Positions 1-9,848 of a DNA stretch of 64,000 nt are shown here, piece after piece. The position numbers were made by a program, and so were the translations under genes. Within the stretch, counting starts at the first letter, position 1. Every line of letters begins with the position of its first letter. Location: the NCBI RefSeq assembly GCF_011762095.1, contig NZ_JAASQO010000003.1, forward strand, positions 290,266 through 354,265. Direction: 5' to 3'. A model generated the notes under the pieces. That model saw nothing but the letters and a program-made list of their open reading frames with translations, searched no databases and had not been told where the DNA came from. The stretch comes from Parvibaculum indicum. Lineage in GTDB: Bacteria; Pseudomonadota; Alphaproteobacteria; Parvibaculales; Parvibaculaceae.

Positions 1-594
1 TCCATGGCGGTGAAGACGGGACCGGTCGAATGGGGGCTGTCGGGCAGCCTGCTGAACGAGGATGGCAGCCTGCTGGGCGCCTTTGGCCAGGGTGCCTTCG
101 CGGGCGCGGGCGGCCGCACCGGATTTGCGACGGCGAGTTTCCGCTACGAGGCCGGCGCCGACTGGTCGTTCGCGGCAACCTATACGCGCGCGCGCCTCGA
201 GGAGGGGACGCTCGGCAACGGCCTGGCATTGCGCAATGTCGAGGGCGATGCCATGTCCGTGACCCTGTCCGGCCCGGCGGGCTGGCGCGAGGGCGACAGG
301 CTCGGTTTTCGCATGGCACAGCCCCTGCGCGCCGAAAAGGCGACGGCCAATGTCTGGCTTCCGGTCGGCCGCGACATGGCGGGCAATATCCTCCGGCGTC
401 ATCAGGCGGTCGGCATGGAGCCGGACGGACGGGAGCTGGATTTCGAACTGGCCTATGCGACCCCCTTGCCGGAAATCGTCTGGGGAAGAGCAGCCTTCTT
501 GACGCTTAACGGCTTTGCCGCGCTGCAACCGGATCATGTGGCCTCGGCAGGCCCCGCCTATGGGATGGCGGCCCAGTTCACCTTCCGCTGGTAG
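1..594 (+). CDS. Outer-membrane beta-barrel protein, C-terminal part (autotransporter-like), partial
   Basis: The reading frame is already open at the window edge and ends at a TAG at 592-594, so only the last ~197 residues are visible. They are rich in alternating polar and hydrophobic stretches with Gly and aromatic residues, and the protein ends in Phe-Arg-Trp. This is what the last strands of a membrane barrel with a terminal aromatic beta-signal look like. The text resembles the barrel end of secreted S8-type autotransporter proteases, but no protease motif is in view, so the passenger function is unknown. The tamA/tamB genes that assemble such proteins lie 600 bp downstream on the other strand. 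The ATG at position 4 is probably internal rather than the true start. Confidence 0.6.
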   Translation, partial: SMAVKTGPVEWGLSGSLLNEDGSLLGAFGQGAFAGAGGRTGFATASFRYEAGADWSFAATYTRARLEEGTLGNGLALRNVEGDAMSVTLSGPAGWREGDRLGFRMAQPLRAEKATANVWLPVGRDMAGNILRRHQAVGMEPDGRELDFELAYATPLPEIVWGRAAFLTLNGFAALQPDHVASAGPAYGMAAQFTFRW

Positions 595-784
595 AATTTG
601 CCGTGCAGGGAAGGAGAGTGTGGCGCGGCTGCCATAGCCATTCGGAAAGCGTTAAGGATGAATCCCGCCCCTGCGCCTGCCTCACATTGGCTGGGTGCGA
701 AACCGCCGTCTCGCGTTATAGTGGTGTCTGTCATATCCGTGGCGCAGTCCGCGCCGGTGGTGTTGAAGCTAGGGAGAACCCGTT

Positions 785-1186
785 ATGGCGCAGAATTTCT
801 CTATCGCGGCGAATCTGAACGACGGACGGACGAGGAAAGGGCTTCTGGCCGCGTCCGCTGCGACGGTGTCCGCTTTTTTGCTCGCCGTGACGATTGCCGC
901 GCCATCCGTGGCGCAGGAAAAGGAAACCGCGCCCAACGGGGACACCGTCTACAAGGTCACCGACGAGCCCGATACGCCGCCCGTCAACTATCGCTCCGAG
1001 CAGGATCCGAAATACGACACGAAAGAGCAGCATGACGCGGAGATGTATGCCGAGCAGTACGAGAAAGAGCGCCGCAAGAAGCAGCAGGACGATAAAGAGC
1101 AGCTGGAGCGCATTCTCGACTTTTCCGGCGGCGGAACCGAGCCGAACAGCGTGAACCCGTCGGGCGATTCGATGGGCCGCTACTGA
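785..1186 (+). CDS. Small secreted or periplasmic protein of unknown function
   Basis: This encodes 133 residues. The N-terminus has a basic stretch (Lys/Arg around residues 15-18) followed by a hydrophobic Ala/Leu/Val run and an Ala-Gln cleavage-like site near residue 44, consistent with export. The mature part is very hydrophilic. It holds a charged Glu/Lys/Gln-rich helix at about residues 78-108 that could form a coiled coil, then a Gly/Ser/Asn-rich tail. A purine-rich AGGGAGA precedes the ATG. I do not recognise a family. It runs toward tamB and ends 22 bp from the tamB stop. Confidence 0.6.
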   Translation: MAQNFSIAANLNDGRTRKGLLAASAATVSAFLLAVTIAAPSVAQEKETAPNGDTVYKVTDEPDTPPVNYRSEQDPKYDTKEQHDAEMYAEQYEKERRKKQQDDKEQLERILDFSGGGTEPNSVNPSGDSMGRY

Positions 1187-1208
1187 CCGGGCGTCCGTCG
1201 CGGGCGGC

Positions 1209-4200
1209 TCAGTAGTCCCATTTCCAGTTGACGCCCGCGCCGCCGCTGGCGTCCTGTCCCACCGATGTCTCGACGCTGATATTGTCCGTCACGTCGATCT
1301 CGACCTTGACCGAGGAATCGCTGGCCAGCGCCCCCTGCTCGACGCCGACATAGATCCCCTTGTCGATATATTTGCCCGCCGATACCGTCGTCTGGCCGGA
1401 TGCGCCCTGGTTCACGCGCAACACGTCGAGCCCGAGCTGTTGCTGGATCTGGCCGAGCAGGTTCAATCCGCCGCCGCCTGTGACCCCTGAAAGTTCCGCC
1501 GCCGTCGCCGCGAGCTGCGCCGCCTCGAAAGCGGACAATTCGCCGACCTGCTTGTCGAAGAGGATGCGCGAAATGATTTCGTCCTCCGGCAGTCCGGACG
1601 GCGAAGAGAGTTCGATTTCGGGGTCGGACGCCTGTCCCGTCACGCCGATCGTCGCCTCGAAATCGTTTCGCTCATAGCCGAGCGCGACATCGATGGTCGG
1701 ATTGGGCGGATTGCGTCCATAGAATGTGATGGCGCCCTTCTTCAGCGTGAAGGTCTTGCCCGCGAAATCCAGCGTGCCGCGCAGACTGGTCAGCGTGCCC
1801 GAAATCAGAGGGGCATCGGCCGTGCCGGTCACGTGCAGCGATCCCGTCCACAAGGCATTGATACCGCGCCCCGTCACCAGCGCTGGTTGGCCGATTTCCA
1901 CCGTCAGATCCAGCGCCGTGGGAACGGGCGCCTCTTCTTCCTCGCGCTGGACGATTCCCGCGGGCGCATTGATTTCCGTCACTTTGATTTCCGGTACGCT
2001 GCCCGGCAGGCTTTGCGGAATGCGGTATTGCGCAAGGTCGGTGGTGAGCTTGCCGCTGACGGACAAGGGGGCGTCGGGCGCGGGCGGCAGCGATGTCGCT
2101 TCGATGGCGAGGTCGCCGCTGACGGCGGCATCCGCTTCGGCTTGCCGGACCAGATGCGCCTTGTCGAATTCCAGCTTCACCAGAAGAGGCGTTTCTGCGT
2201 CTTCGCCGAGAGCAAGCTCGCCCTCCGCCGTCATGCGGCCCTGGCCGCCATCATTGGCATCCAGCCGGAACGTGAAGGCGCGGCTGTTCTGCGCTTCCAT
2301 ATGGAAGGTCATGTCGCGCAGCACCGTGCCCGTCGAAATGTTCTCGAACCGCCCATCCGTGATGTCCACCGTCCCGTTGACGAGCGGCGCGGATATGTCG
2401 CCGTCGAGCGTCAGCAGAATGTCGGTGTCGCCGTCGATCTTCTGCCCGTCGAGATCGGCAAGCGCGGCGAGGGATCCAAGCGGCCCCTTCCAGGTGAGTT
2501 TTCCCGAGACCGGTCCTTTTTCCGGCAGCATCGGGAAGGCGCCTTGCGGATCGCGGATGAGCGGCAGCGTCGCATCGAGTTCGAACGGTTCGATCGACAC
2601 GCCCTTGGCCCGGGCCGACAGGGTGAAGCTGCGGCCGGCCCATTTCCCGTCGAGCAAGGCGTCGAAAGCGGGACGTTCTTCCAGATTGGCTTCCGGTACG
2701 CGCACCTGTTCGAAGGTGAGCGCGACCTGTGCCGACGATTTGCCGCTGTCGAGCATTATCGTCCCCCCGGCGGAACCGCGCGCCACATCGACCGGCAGGA
2801 CGGGCGTCAGCAATTCGAGCGGGGCATTGTCGAGCGTCGCATCGAGGCGCGCCGCGCGGGACCGCAATTCCATCTGCGCGGTGACCGAACCTTTCCCCTC
2901 GGTGCTGTCGGTATCCAGCGACAGCTCGTTCGTCTCGATGGCCGTACCCAGCTTGATCGTGAAAGGCTGCGTGAGATGCAGCTCCGCGGCCCCCACGACA
3001 TAGTCGAGCGCGTCGAGCGAGACCTGGTCGCCCGTATAGGTGCCGTTGACGAGGAAGCTGACGCCGGCGGGCGTCAGCTGTTCGCGTTCGCCCTTCACCG
3101 AAACATCGAAAGCGATGTCGTCGAGCGGTCCCCCGGCCGTTGCGCCGAATTCGCTGAAGCGCGTATTGCCCGCGCCGCCCGAACGGCTCTTCATCACCAC
3201 GTCGAGCGACGGATCGCCTGTCAGATCGTCCGCGCGGAAGGCGAATTCGGCCTTTTCGAGCGTCAACCGGTCGGTGATGTCGGCTGTCAGCCTGGGAACG
3301 AGGATATAGGCCGTGGCGTTCTGCTTGCCGTTCCGCGTATCCAGTGAGAAATCGACATCCGCCTGCCCGTCCACCGGCAGTCCTGCCAGCGCGGCGAGCG
3401 GCGCGAGCGCAAGGTTCTCGCCGGTCAGCGACCCCGAGGCGAGCCCTTCTGGATCGACGCTCAGACTTCCCTTCAGCGGCGCGCCCAGAATGGAGGCGTT
3501 GATCGGAGCGAGTTTCGCACCGCCTTTTTCGGGCAGGACCAGCGTCGTATCCAGGCTGATCTGGCCGTCCCCGCCGGTCAGGCGGAAGGCGATGGGGCCT
3601 TGCGAGCCTCCGGCGCTTCCGTCTTCTTCGTTTCGCTGGTCGATTTTCGCTGTGAGCCTTGCGAGCTTCGCATCGAGACCGGCCAGCATGCCTTTTTGAA
3701 GTTTTGCGTCGAGCGAGAGTTGCGGCGCGTCGGTCGTGCCGCCCAATCTTGTCTGGGCGGTAAGGTGGCCGCGCGTGTCAGCGCTGCCGAGCACTTTGCC
3801 CGCATCGGGCATCTCCAGCACGGCGTCGCCTTTCAGCGCGCCGGCTGCCGTCAGGGCACCTCCGCCCGTCAGCGTGAAGCTTGCGGAACGGGCTTCCACA
3901 TTCGAGGCCGCATAGCCGCCTTTGCCGTCCATGGAAAGCGCCGCCGCGGCGGTGAAGCCCGGCGACAACAGCCCGTCCAGCATCGGGTCTCCCGTGGAAA
4001 TCTTTTCGCCCGCGAGCGAAAGCTGCGCATTGGCCGCGCCGTCCGGATCGAGCGTCAGCGGTGCAATGTCGATTTTCAGCTGTCCGGCGAGCGGCTGCCC
4101 CGCCAGATCGCCGACCGGTTTGAGGTCGTTGAGCGCGCCATGCGCTTCGCCATCGACGCTCAGTCCGTCGGCAAGCCCGACCTGGCCGGCAAAGCTCAGC

Positions 4201-5429
4201 CGGTTATCTCGACCGGCAAGAGAGAGCTCCTCGATATCGGCCTGCATCTCGTCCATATCGGCCCTGGCCGCGAGGTGCCAGTCCATGACATCGAGAAGTC
4301 CGTTCCCGTCAGCGCCCGCCAGCCTGTCGAGCCCCCGGACCGTGCCCGCACCTCTTATATCGGCTGCGTTCCCCGTTGCCGCGCCGTCGGTTTCGATATC
4401 GCCCGTCAATACAAGGGCGCCTGCCTTCGCCTCGATGTTCCGCAGGGTGAGATGCCGGGCGCCGTCCCAGCCGATGCGGAGGCCCGCCTGTGCGTCTTCG
4501 GCGCCGACCGGCTCCAGCGCATCGGCGATCAGGCGGCCTTTCGCATCGAACGACAGCGTGATGTCGAGTTCACCGTCGGTAAGGCCATGCGCGGCGAGCC
4601 GGGCGTCGATCACGCGTCCCGCCGTCACCGACATTTCGCCCGTCATCGCGCCTTCGCGCATCGTGCCGCTTGCCTTTGCCGTCACGCCGGCAAAGCGTTC
4701 GTCTTCCGTCAGCGCGGCGAGGAAGCCGGGCGTCGCGGAAGAGCCGTCGGCCATGTCGAGCGTCAGTTCGCCCCGGCCGCTTCCCTCATCATGCGCGACA
4801 TGCGCCACGATATGTCCGGGTATATTGTCCGTCCGCTCGGCCCGCAGATCGAGGTCGATATCCCCGCCGTTCCAGTCGAGACCGCCACCGGCGTCGAAGC
4901 GTATAGCGGCGCCGGCAAGCGGCTTGCCCAGCCTCGCATCGTCGAGCCTCAGCGCGTCGATCCGGATGGCGACCGGCAGAGACGGCAGACGCGGCAGGGT
5001 AAAGGGGGCATCGCTCGCGGGTTCTTCCGCGGGCGTTTCGCTTTCCGGCGCCCGGGCGACATCGAGCCCGCTGATCGTCAGCGAAACGATATGGACCTCG
5101 CCGGACCAGAGCGCCAGCGGCCGCCACTCGATGGATGCATGGGGAAGGGTAAGCCAGCTTCCCTTTTCATCCCGCAGCGAGACATTTTCGAGAATGAGCG
5201 TCGAAGGCCATTCGCCGGCGATATCCTCGACGGAGAGCGCCACGCCCGCGCTGTTGGCCTGCGCCAGCCCGACATCGAGCAGCGCCTGCCGCACGGGCCG
5301 GATATTGAGAAGCGCGACGGCAAGGACCACCAGCAACAGCACGATCCCGACAAGGCCGAGCGCCACCGCGCCGGCCCGCCGCAGCAGGCGGGTCGTCATC
5401 TTGCGCCGTTGTGCCTCCGCCTGTGCCAT
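1209..5429 (-). CDS. tamB: Translocation and assembly module inner-membrane protein TamB
   Basis: This encodes 1406 residues. A single N-terminal membrane helix (about residues 14-36) anchors the protein in the inner membrane. It is followed by a very long repetitive beta-rich periplasmic region (AsmA/TamB type) and the C-terminal TamB domain, ending Trp-Lys-Trp-Asp-Tyr. TamB works with TamA in outer-membrane protein insertion and is proposed to carry phospholipid across the periplasm. The start is set by a TGATG junction: the tamA stop (5431-5429) shares one base with this ATG. The same frame is open further upstream to 5855, but that part lies inside tamA and is not coding. Length matches the family (about 1200-1500 residues). 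Confidence 0.93.
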   Translation of the reverse strand: MAQAEAQRRKMTTRLLRRAGAVALGLVGIVLLLVVLAVALLNIRPVRQALLDVGLAQANSAGVALSVEDIAGEWPSTLILENVSLRDEKGSWLTLPHASIEWRPLALWSGEVHIVSLTISGLDVARAPESETPAEEPASDAPFTLPRLPSLPVAIRIDALRLDDARLGKPLAGAAIRFDAGGGLDWNGGDIDLDLRAERTDNIPGHIVAHVAHDEGSGRGELTLDMADGSSATPGFLAALTEDERFAGVTAKASGTMREGAMTGEMSVTAGRVIDARLAAHGLTDGELDITLSFDAKGRLIADALEPVGAEDAQAGLRIGWDGARHLTLRNIEAKAGALVLTGDIETDGAATGNAADIRGAGTVRGLDRLAGADGNGLLDVMDWHLAARADMDEMQADIEELSLAGRDNRLSFAGQVGLADGLSVDGEAHGALNDLKPVGDLAGQPLAGQLKIDIAPLTLDPDGAANAQLSLAGEKISTGDPMLDGLLSPGFTAAAALSMDGKGGYAASNVEARSASFTLTGGGALTAAGALKGDAVLEMPDAGKVLGSADTRGHLTAQTRLGGTTDAPQLSLDAKLQKGMLAGLDAKLARLTAKIDQRNEEDGSAGGSQGPIAFRLTGGDGQISLDTTLVLPEKGGAKLAPINASILGAPLKGSLSVDPEGLASGSLTGENLALAPLAALAGLPVDGQADVDFSLDTRNGKQNATAYILVPRLTADITDRLTLEKAEFAFRADDLTGDPSLDVVMKSRSGGAGNTRFSEFGATAGGPLDDIAFDVSVKGEREQLTPAGVSFLVNGTYTGDQVSLDALDYVVGAAELHLTQPFTIKLGTAIETNELSLDTDSTEGKGSVTAQMELRSRAARLDATLDNAPLELLTPVLPVDVARGSAGGTIMLDSGKSSAQVALTFEQVRVPEANLEERPAFDALLDGKWAGRSFTLSARAKGVSIEPFELDATLPLIRDPQGAFPMLPEKGPVSGKLTWKGPLGSLAALADLDGQKIDGDTDILLTLDGDISAPLVNGTVDITDGRFENISTGTVLRDMTFHMEAQNSRAFTFRLDANDGGQGRMTAEGELALGEDAETPLLVKLEFDKAHLVRQAEADAAVSGDLAIEATSLPPAPDAPLSVSGKLTTDLAQYRIPQSLPGSVPEIKVTEINAPAGIVQREEEEAPVPTALDLTVEIGQPALVTGRGINALWTGSLHVTGTADAPLISGTLTSLRGTLDFAGKTFTLKKGAITFYGRNPPNPTIDVALGYERNDFEATIGVTGQASDPEIELSSPSGLPEDEIISRILFDKQVGELSAFEAAQLAATAAELSGVTGGGGLNLLGQIQQQLGLDVLRVNQGASGQTTVSAGKYIDKGIYVGVEQGALASDSSVKVEIDVTDNISVETSVGQDASGGAGVNWKWDY

Positions 5430-7372
5430 CAGAATGCCTGTCCCAGCGAAACATAGATCTGGAAACGATCGTCGACGCCGTCGCGCCGGTCCAGCGGCAC
5501 GGCAACGTCGAAACGTACCGGCCCGACAGGCGTGTAGTAGCGAAAGCCCAGTCCCGCGCCCCATTTGAGCGGCTTGCCGAATGAGGGCGTGAGGCCGGAA
5601 TAGGCATTGCCGCCGTCGAGAAAGGCAACCGTGCCGATGGATTCCGTTACCCGCAGCCGCGCTTCGAAATTGGCTTCGAGCACCGAACGCCCGCCGACCG
5701 GGTCGTTGTCGCTGTCGAGCGGGCCCAGCAACTGGTAGCCATAGCCCCGCACTGAGCCGCCCCCGCCCGCATAGAAGCGCGTGGAACCCGGCACATCGTC
5801 GGTCTCGGACGCGAGCAGCGAGCCCGCCCGCCCGCGCGCGGCGAGCGTCACCCAAGGCGCGCCGTCGTCTCTCTTGCCGAAGCTGAAATAGGTCGAGCCG
5901 ATACCTTCCAGCCGCGTGAACGCGGTCGCCTTTTGATTGGCGCGGCCGAAATAGGGCGTCGCCCGCACGGTGGCGCGTATCCCCTCGGTCGGGTCGAGCA
6001 GGTTGTTGCTGCCGTCATAGCTCAGCGCGGCGGGAATGCCGACGAGCTGGTAGCGATTGTTGCCGCGCGAATCCGCCGTGCGGACCAGCTCGAATGTGAC
6101 GCCGAGGCTTGCCTTGATATTGTCCGTCAGGGGACGGACGAGACCGACGCCCGATTTGATGCGGTTTTCGTTGTAGGCATCCGAGCGTTCATGCGCGATT
6201 TCGAAATTCGCGGTCAGGGTCTGGTCCTGTCGCAGGAAACGGGGCTTGTTGAAATCGGCGGTCGCGGATTGTTCCGTCTGCGAGATGTTGAGGCCCAGCG
6301 TCAGCTTCTCGCCTCGTCCCAGCAGGTTGCGATGTTCCCAGGATGCCTTTGCCCCCGGCCCGGTAGAGGTCGTGTAGTTCGCGCCGAGCCGCACCGTGCG
6401 GGCGTCGCTTTCCTTGAGCGTCAGGTCTTGCGGCAATTCGTTCCCGTCGACCGTCTGTCCGCTATCCAGCGCCACCTGGTCGAAGAGCCCCGTCTTGCGT
6501 AGCGCGTTCAGCGATTTGTCCACTTCGCTGCGGTCGTAGGCCTTGCCCTCCTCGAAGGTGATGAAGGAGCGCACATAATCGTCGCGAACGCGGCCCTCAT
6601 TGGAAATGGCCAGCAGGCCGAAAAGCATGGGCTCGCCCGCCTTGATGGAAAGCGTGACGGTGGCCGTATGCGCCGCGAGATCGACGATCACCTTGCGGTC
6701 GGCGAGTTCCGCATCCGGGTGACCGTGATTGTTGAGCCAGGTGATCGTCTCGTTGGTGAGATCGATGATGCGCTGCGCCTTCGCCGCCCGCTCGGGTTTC
6801 AGCCCGAAAAATGCGCCGTCCGGCGGCAGCTCGCTTTCGTCTTCCGGATGGTCGGCATAGACGATGTCGAAGCTTTCGATCATCGTCCGCTCGCCCAGAT
6901 CGACGTCGAAGACCACCTTGTAAGCGCCACCGGTTTCCTGCCGGATGGAGGAGGAAATGCGGCCGCTGTAATAAGCCTCCGAACGCAGCACGCGGTCGAT
7001 CCGCTTTTCGTCCTCGGCCGCCCGCCGGCGAAGCTGGGCGAGTGTCGGCACGGGCGTGCCGGTCTTGCCCGTCTGGACGGCGTCTTCCATCAGCTTCTGC
7101 AGATAATCGGGAATGCGCGGGCCGCGGACCTCGGTGGAGAAATCGAGGCTGCGCTCGTCGGCGGTCGCGGCGGCTTCCTCTTCCGGCTGGGGGGAGGCGG
7201 GCGGGCTTTCGATATGGCCGGGATCGGCTTCTTCCTCGGTGGCCGGCGCGGCAAAGGCGCTTGTCAGCGCAACCGCCAGGGCGGCCGCCGAAATGCCCGA
7301 AAGCGCGCGCAGCCGGCCCTTTTGCCATGCTGCGCGCCCGCCACCGGGCTGCCACCGCGCCTTGCGGATCAT
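5429..7372 (-). CDS. tamA: Outer-membrane assembly factor TamA (Omp85 family)
   Basis: This encodes 647 residues. A signal peptide lies at about residues 1-42 (basic N-terminus, then an Ala/Leu-rich core), followed by an acidic Pro/Glu-rich linker. POTRA domains occupy about residues 85-330, and a C-terminal Omp85 16-strand barrel ends in Gly-Gln-Ala-Phe. It belongs to the BamA/Omp85 superfamily and partners TamB, whose gene overlaps its stop by one base, giving translational coupling. The ATG at 7372 is preceded by GGAGCGAG. The length is slightly above Escherichia coli TamA (577) because of the N-terminal linker. Confidence 0.92.
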   Translation of the reverse strand: MIRKARWQPGGGRAAWQKGRLRALSGISAAALAVALTSAFAAPATEEEADPGHIESPPASPQPEEEAAATADERSLDFSTEVRGPRIPDYLQKLMEDAVQTGKTGTPVPTLAQLRRRAAEDEKRIDRVLRSEAYYSGRISSSIRQETGGAYKVVFDVDLGERTMIESFDIVYADHPEDESELPPDGAFFGLKPERAAKAQRIIDLTNETITWLNNHGHPDAELADRKVIVDLAAHTATVTLSIKAGEPMLFGLLAISNEGRVRDDYVRSFITFEEGKAYDRSEVDKSLNALRKTGLFDQVALDSGQTVDGNELPQDLTLKESDARTVRLGANYTTSTGPGAKASWEHRNLLGRGEKLTLGLNISQTEQSATADFNKPRFLRQDQTLTANFEIAHERSDAYNENRIKSGVGLVRPLTDNIKASLGVTFELVRTADSRGNNRYQLVGIPAALSYDGSNNLLDPTEGIRATVRATPYFGRANQKATAFTRLEGIGSTYFSFGKRDDGAPWVTLAARGRAGSLLASETDDVPGSTRFYAGGGGSVRGYGYQLLGPLDSDNDPVGGRSVLEANFEARLRVTESIGTVAFLDGGNAYSGLTPSFGKPLKWGAGLGFRYYTPVGPVRFDVAVPLDRRDGVDDRFQIYVSLGQAF

Positions 7373-7540
7373 TCGTCACTCGCTCCAGACAGGGCCACGC
7401 TCCAGACAGAGCGGAAACCCCGGATATACCGGCTCTGACGGCCGGTTCAACCTAAGACGTCGTATTATGCACGAGGCCGCGCCTGTGCGGCCATGCTCCT
7501 GCCCCGGGATGACTGGCATTCAGCCATTTTCTCGTCAACC

Positions 7541-7571
7541 TTGACCTTCCAGTTGCTGGAAGCATTACGTT
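7541..7571 (+). promoter_or_regulatory. CueR/MerR-type copper-responsive promoter of the copper ATPase gene
   Basis: The -35 box TTGACC is at 7541-7546 and the -10-like TACGTT at 7566-7571, separated by 19 bp. That is the over-long spacer typical of MerR-family promoters. Within the spacer sits a perfect 7-3-7 inverted repeat, CTTCCAG-TTG-CTGGAAG (7546-7562), closely matching known CueR boxes. Transcription should start near 7578, which excludes the in-frame ATGs at 7493 and 7577 and supports the start at 7610. No MerR-family gene is in the window, so the regulator must be elsewhere. Confidence 0.85.
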
Positions 7572-7609
7572 CCGGGATGAAAACCGGACCTCCCTGCGGG
7601 AAAGAGACC

Positions 7610-9802
7610 ATGAGCGAACAGGAAAGCTGCTGCCACCATCATGATCATTGCCATGGCGGCGGGGACAAGACGCCCCCGCCGGTGATTCCCGGCGCGCAAT
7701 ATACCTGCCCCATGCATCCCGAGATCGTTCAGGATGGCCCCGGCACTTGTCCGAAATGCGGCATGGCGCTGGAGCCCATGACGGTGACGCGCGATGCCGA
7801 GCCGAATGAAGAGCTGATCGACATGACGCGGCGCTTCTGGGTAGGCCTTGCCCTGGCGCTGCCGGTCTTCGTGCTGGAAATGGGCGGTCATTTGTTTCAC
7901 ACGGATTTCGGCCTTTCCCCGGTTGTGAGCGGCTGGGTCCAGTTCGCGCTGGCGACACCCGTCGTGCTCTGGGCGGGCGCGCCGTTCTTCCAGCGCGGCT
8001 GGTCCTCGGTGGTGACGAACAATCTCAACATGTTCACGCTCATCGCGATGGGCACGGGCGCCGCTTATGCCTATTCGGTGGTGGCGATCTTCTTCCCCCA
8101 TATTTTCCCCACCGCCTTCCGCAACGAGGACGGCACGGTGCCGGTCTATTTCGAGGCCTCCGCCGTCATCATCGTGCTCGTGCTGCTGGGGCAGGTGCTG
8201 GAACTCAGGGCGCGCGACCGCACCAGCGAGGCGCTGCGCGCGCTGCTCGACCTTGCGCCGCGCACCGCCCGGCGCCTGACCGAGAGCGGCGACGACGAGG
8301 AAGTGGATCTCGGCGAGGTCGAGAAGGGCGACCGCCTGCGCGTGCGCCCGGGCGAAAGCGTGCCCGTCGACGGCGTGGTGATCGACGGCCGCAGCTCGGT
8401 CGACGAGTCCATGATCACCGGCGAAAGCGTTCCGGTCGAAAAAGCCGAGGACGACAATGTCATCGGCGGTACGCTCAACGGCACCGGCACCTTCGTCATG
8501 CGGGCCGAGCAGGTCGGCATGGAAACCATGCTCTCGCGCATCGTGAACATGGTGGCGGAGGCGCAGCGCAGCTCCGCGCCCATTCAGGGCCTCGCCGACA
8601 AGGTGGCGGGCTATTTCGTTCCCGCCGTGATCGCCGTTGCGGTCATCGCCTTCATCGTCTGGTCTTTTGCCGGACCGAGCCCCGCTTTCGGCTATGCGCT
8701 GGTCGCCGCCGTCTCCGTTCTCATCATTGCCTGCCCCTGCGCGCTGGGGCTTGCCACGCCCATGTCGCTGATGGTCGGCATGGGACGCGGCGCCAATCTC
8801 GGTGTGCTGATCCGCAACGGCGATGCGCTGGAACTGATGGAGAAGGTCGACACGCTGGTCGTGGACAAGACGGGTACGCTGACCGAAGGCAAACCGCGGG
8901 TGACCTCGGTGGAACCGGCGGACGGCGTGAGCGAGGACGACCTCCTGCGTCTGGCTGCGAGCCTCGAGCGCGGCAGCGAACATCCGCTCGCCGACGCCAT
9001 CATGGAAGCCGCGAAGGAGCGGGGATTGTCGCTGGCCGATGCGCAGGATTTCGATGCGCCGTCGGGCAAGGGCGTTACCGGCACGGTGGACGGTCGCAAG
9101 CTGGCGCTGGGCAACCGGCACCTGCTGGACGATCTGGGCATCGCGGCGGACAAGCTTTCCGCCCGGGCCGACGAGCTGCGGGACAAGGGCGCCACCGTGA
9201 TGTTCGTCACGATGGACGGCGCGCTGGCGGGGCTCCTCGCCGTTGCCGACCCGATCAAGAAGACGACGCCGGATGCGATTGCGCGCCTGCGTGAGGACGG
9301 CATGCGTATCGTCATGCTGACCGGCGACAATGAACGCACGGCGCGCGCCATTGCCGGCGAACTCGGCATCGACGAGGTGGAGGCGGAAATCCTGCCCGAT
9401 CAGAAATCGGAGGCGGTGAAGCGGCTGCAGGGCGAGGGCCGCGTGGTCGCCATGGCGGGCGACGGCGTCAACGATGCCCCGGCGCTCGCTGTGGCCGATG
9501 TCGGCATCGCCATGGGCACGGGCACCGACATCGCCATGGAAAGCGCGGGCGTGACACTGGTGAAAGGCGATTTGATGGGGATTGCGCGTGCGCGCGAACT
9601 CTCCCGCGCAACGATGAAGAACATTCGCCAGAACCTGTTCTTCGCCTTCATCTACAACGCGGCGGGTGTGCCCATCGCGGCGGGCGTTCTCTATCCCGTT
9701 TTCGGTCTCCTTCTGAGCCCGATCTTCGCGGCGGCGGCGATGTCCCTTTCCTCCGTCTCCGTAATCGGCAATGCTTTGCGCCTGCGCGGGCTCAAACTGT
9801 GA
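7610..9802 (+). CDS. copA: Copper-exporting P1B-type ATPase
   Basis: This encodes 730 residues and pumps Cu(I) from the cytoplasm by ATP hydrolysis. The N-terminus is Cys/His-rich (CCHHHDHCH, residues 7-15). It is followed by a heavy-metal-binding zinc-ribbon-like segment (YTCPMHP...CPKCGM, 31-52) in place of the usual HMA ferredoxin-fold domains. Eight membrane helices surround the actuator (TGES) and the CPC metal-transport motif (residues 375-377). The phosphorylation site DKTGT (419-423), the nucleotide-domain SEHP motif and the hinge [10 protein letters not shown] are all intact. The ATG is preceded by GGGAAAGAG and lies about 32 nt after the predicted CueR-promoter start site. Silver could also be a substrate. 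Confidence 0.93.
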   Translation: MSEQESCCHHHDHCHGGGDKTPPPVIPGAQYTCPMHPEIVQDGPGTCPKCGMALEPMTVTRDAEPNEELIDMTRRFWVGLALALPVFVLEMGGHLFHTDFGLSPVVSGWVQFALATPVVLWAGAPFFQRGWSSVVTNNLNMFTLIAMGTGAAYAYSVVAIFFPHIFPTAFRNEDGTVPVYFEASAVIIVLVLLGQVLELRARDRTSEALRALLDLAPRTARRLTESGDDEEVDLGEVEKGDRLRVRPGESVPVDGVVIDGRSSVDESMITGESVPVEKAEDDNVIGGTLNGTGTFVMRAEQVGMETMLSRIVNMVAEAQRSSAPIQGLADKVAGYFVPAVIAVAVIAFIVWSFAGPSPAFGYALVAAVSVLIIACPCALGLATPMSLMVGMGRGANLGVLIRNGDALELMEKVDTLVVDKTGTLTEGKPRVTSVEPADGVSEDDLLRLAASLERGSEHPLADAIMEAAKERGLSLADAQDFDAPSGKGVTGTVDGRKLALGNRHLLDDLGIAADKLSARADELRDKGATVMFVTMDGALAGLLAVADPIKKTTPDAIARLREDGMRIVMLTGDNERTARAIAGELGIDEVEAEILPDQKSEAVKRLQGEGRVVAMAGDGVNDAPALAVADVGIAMGTGTDIAMESAGVTLVKGDLMGIARARELSRATMKNIRQNLFFAFIYNAAGVPIAAGVLYPVFGLLLSPIFAAAAMSLSSVSVIGNALRLRGLKL

Positions 9803-9814
9803 GCTCGTTCCCAT

Positions 9815-9835
9815 TGACCGTTATAATGGGGGTCA
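9815..9835. promoter_or_regulatory. Candidate TetR operator overlapping the promoter of the next gene
   Basis: TGACC (9815-9819) and GGTCA (9831-9835) form an inverted repeat around a TATAAT-like box at 9822-9827, just upstream of the TetR gene. The position and size fit an autoregulatory operator. The arms are only 5 bp, so this is tentative. Confidence 0.35.
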
Positions 9836-9848
9836 TTAGTCTCGCCTC

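Noticed and set aside
3600..5456. Long plus-strand frames opposite tamB
   Set aside because: Two overlapping antisense frames with low-complexity Arg/Pro/Ser products; tamB coding is unambiguous.
5430..5855. tamB reading frame open upstream to 5855
   Set aside because: It lies entirely within the tamA barrel coding region in another frame, gives an Arg/Gly-rich sequence and lacks the membrane anchor that begins at 5429.
7493..7609. Upstream ATGs for the copper ATPase
   Set aside because: They precede or coincide with the transcription start predicted from the CueR-type promoter.
7565..9814. 749-codon minus-strand frame opposite copA
   Set aside because: High-GC antisense shadow: Arg/His/Ala-rich translation with no domain, fully covered by a clear P-type ATPase gene.
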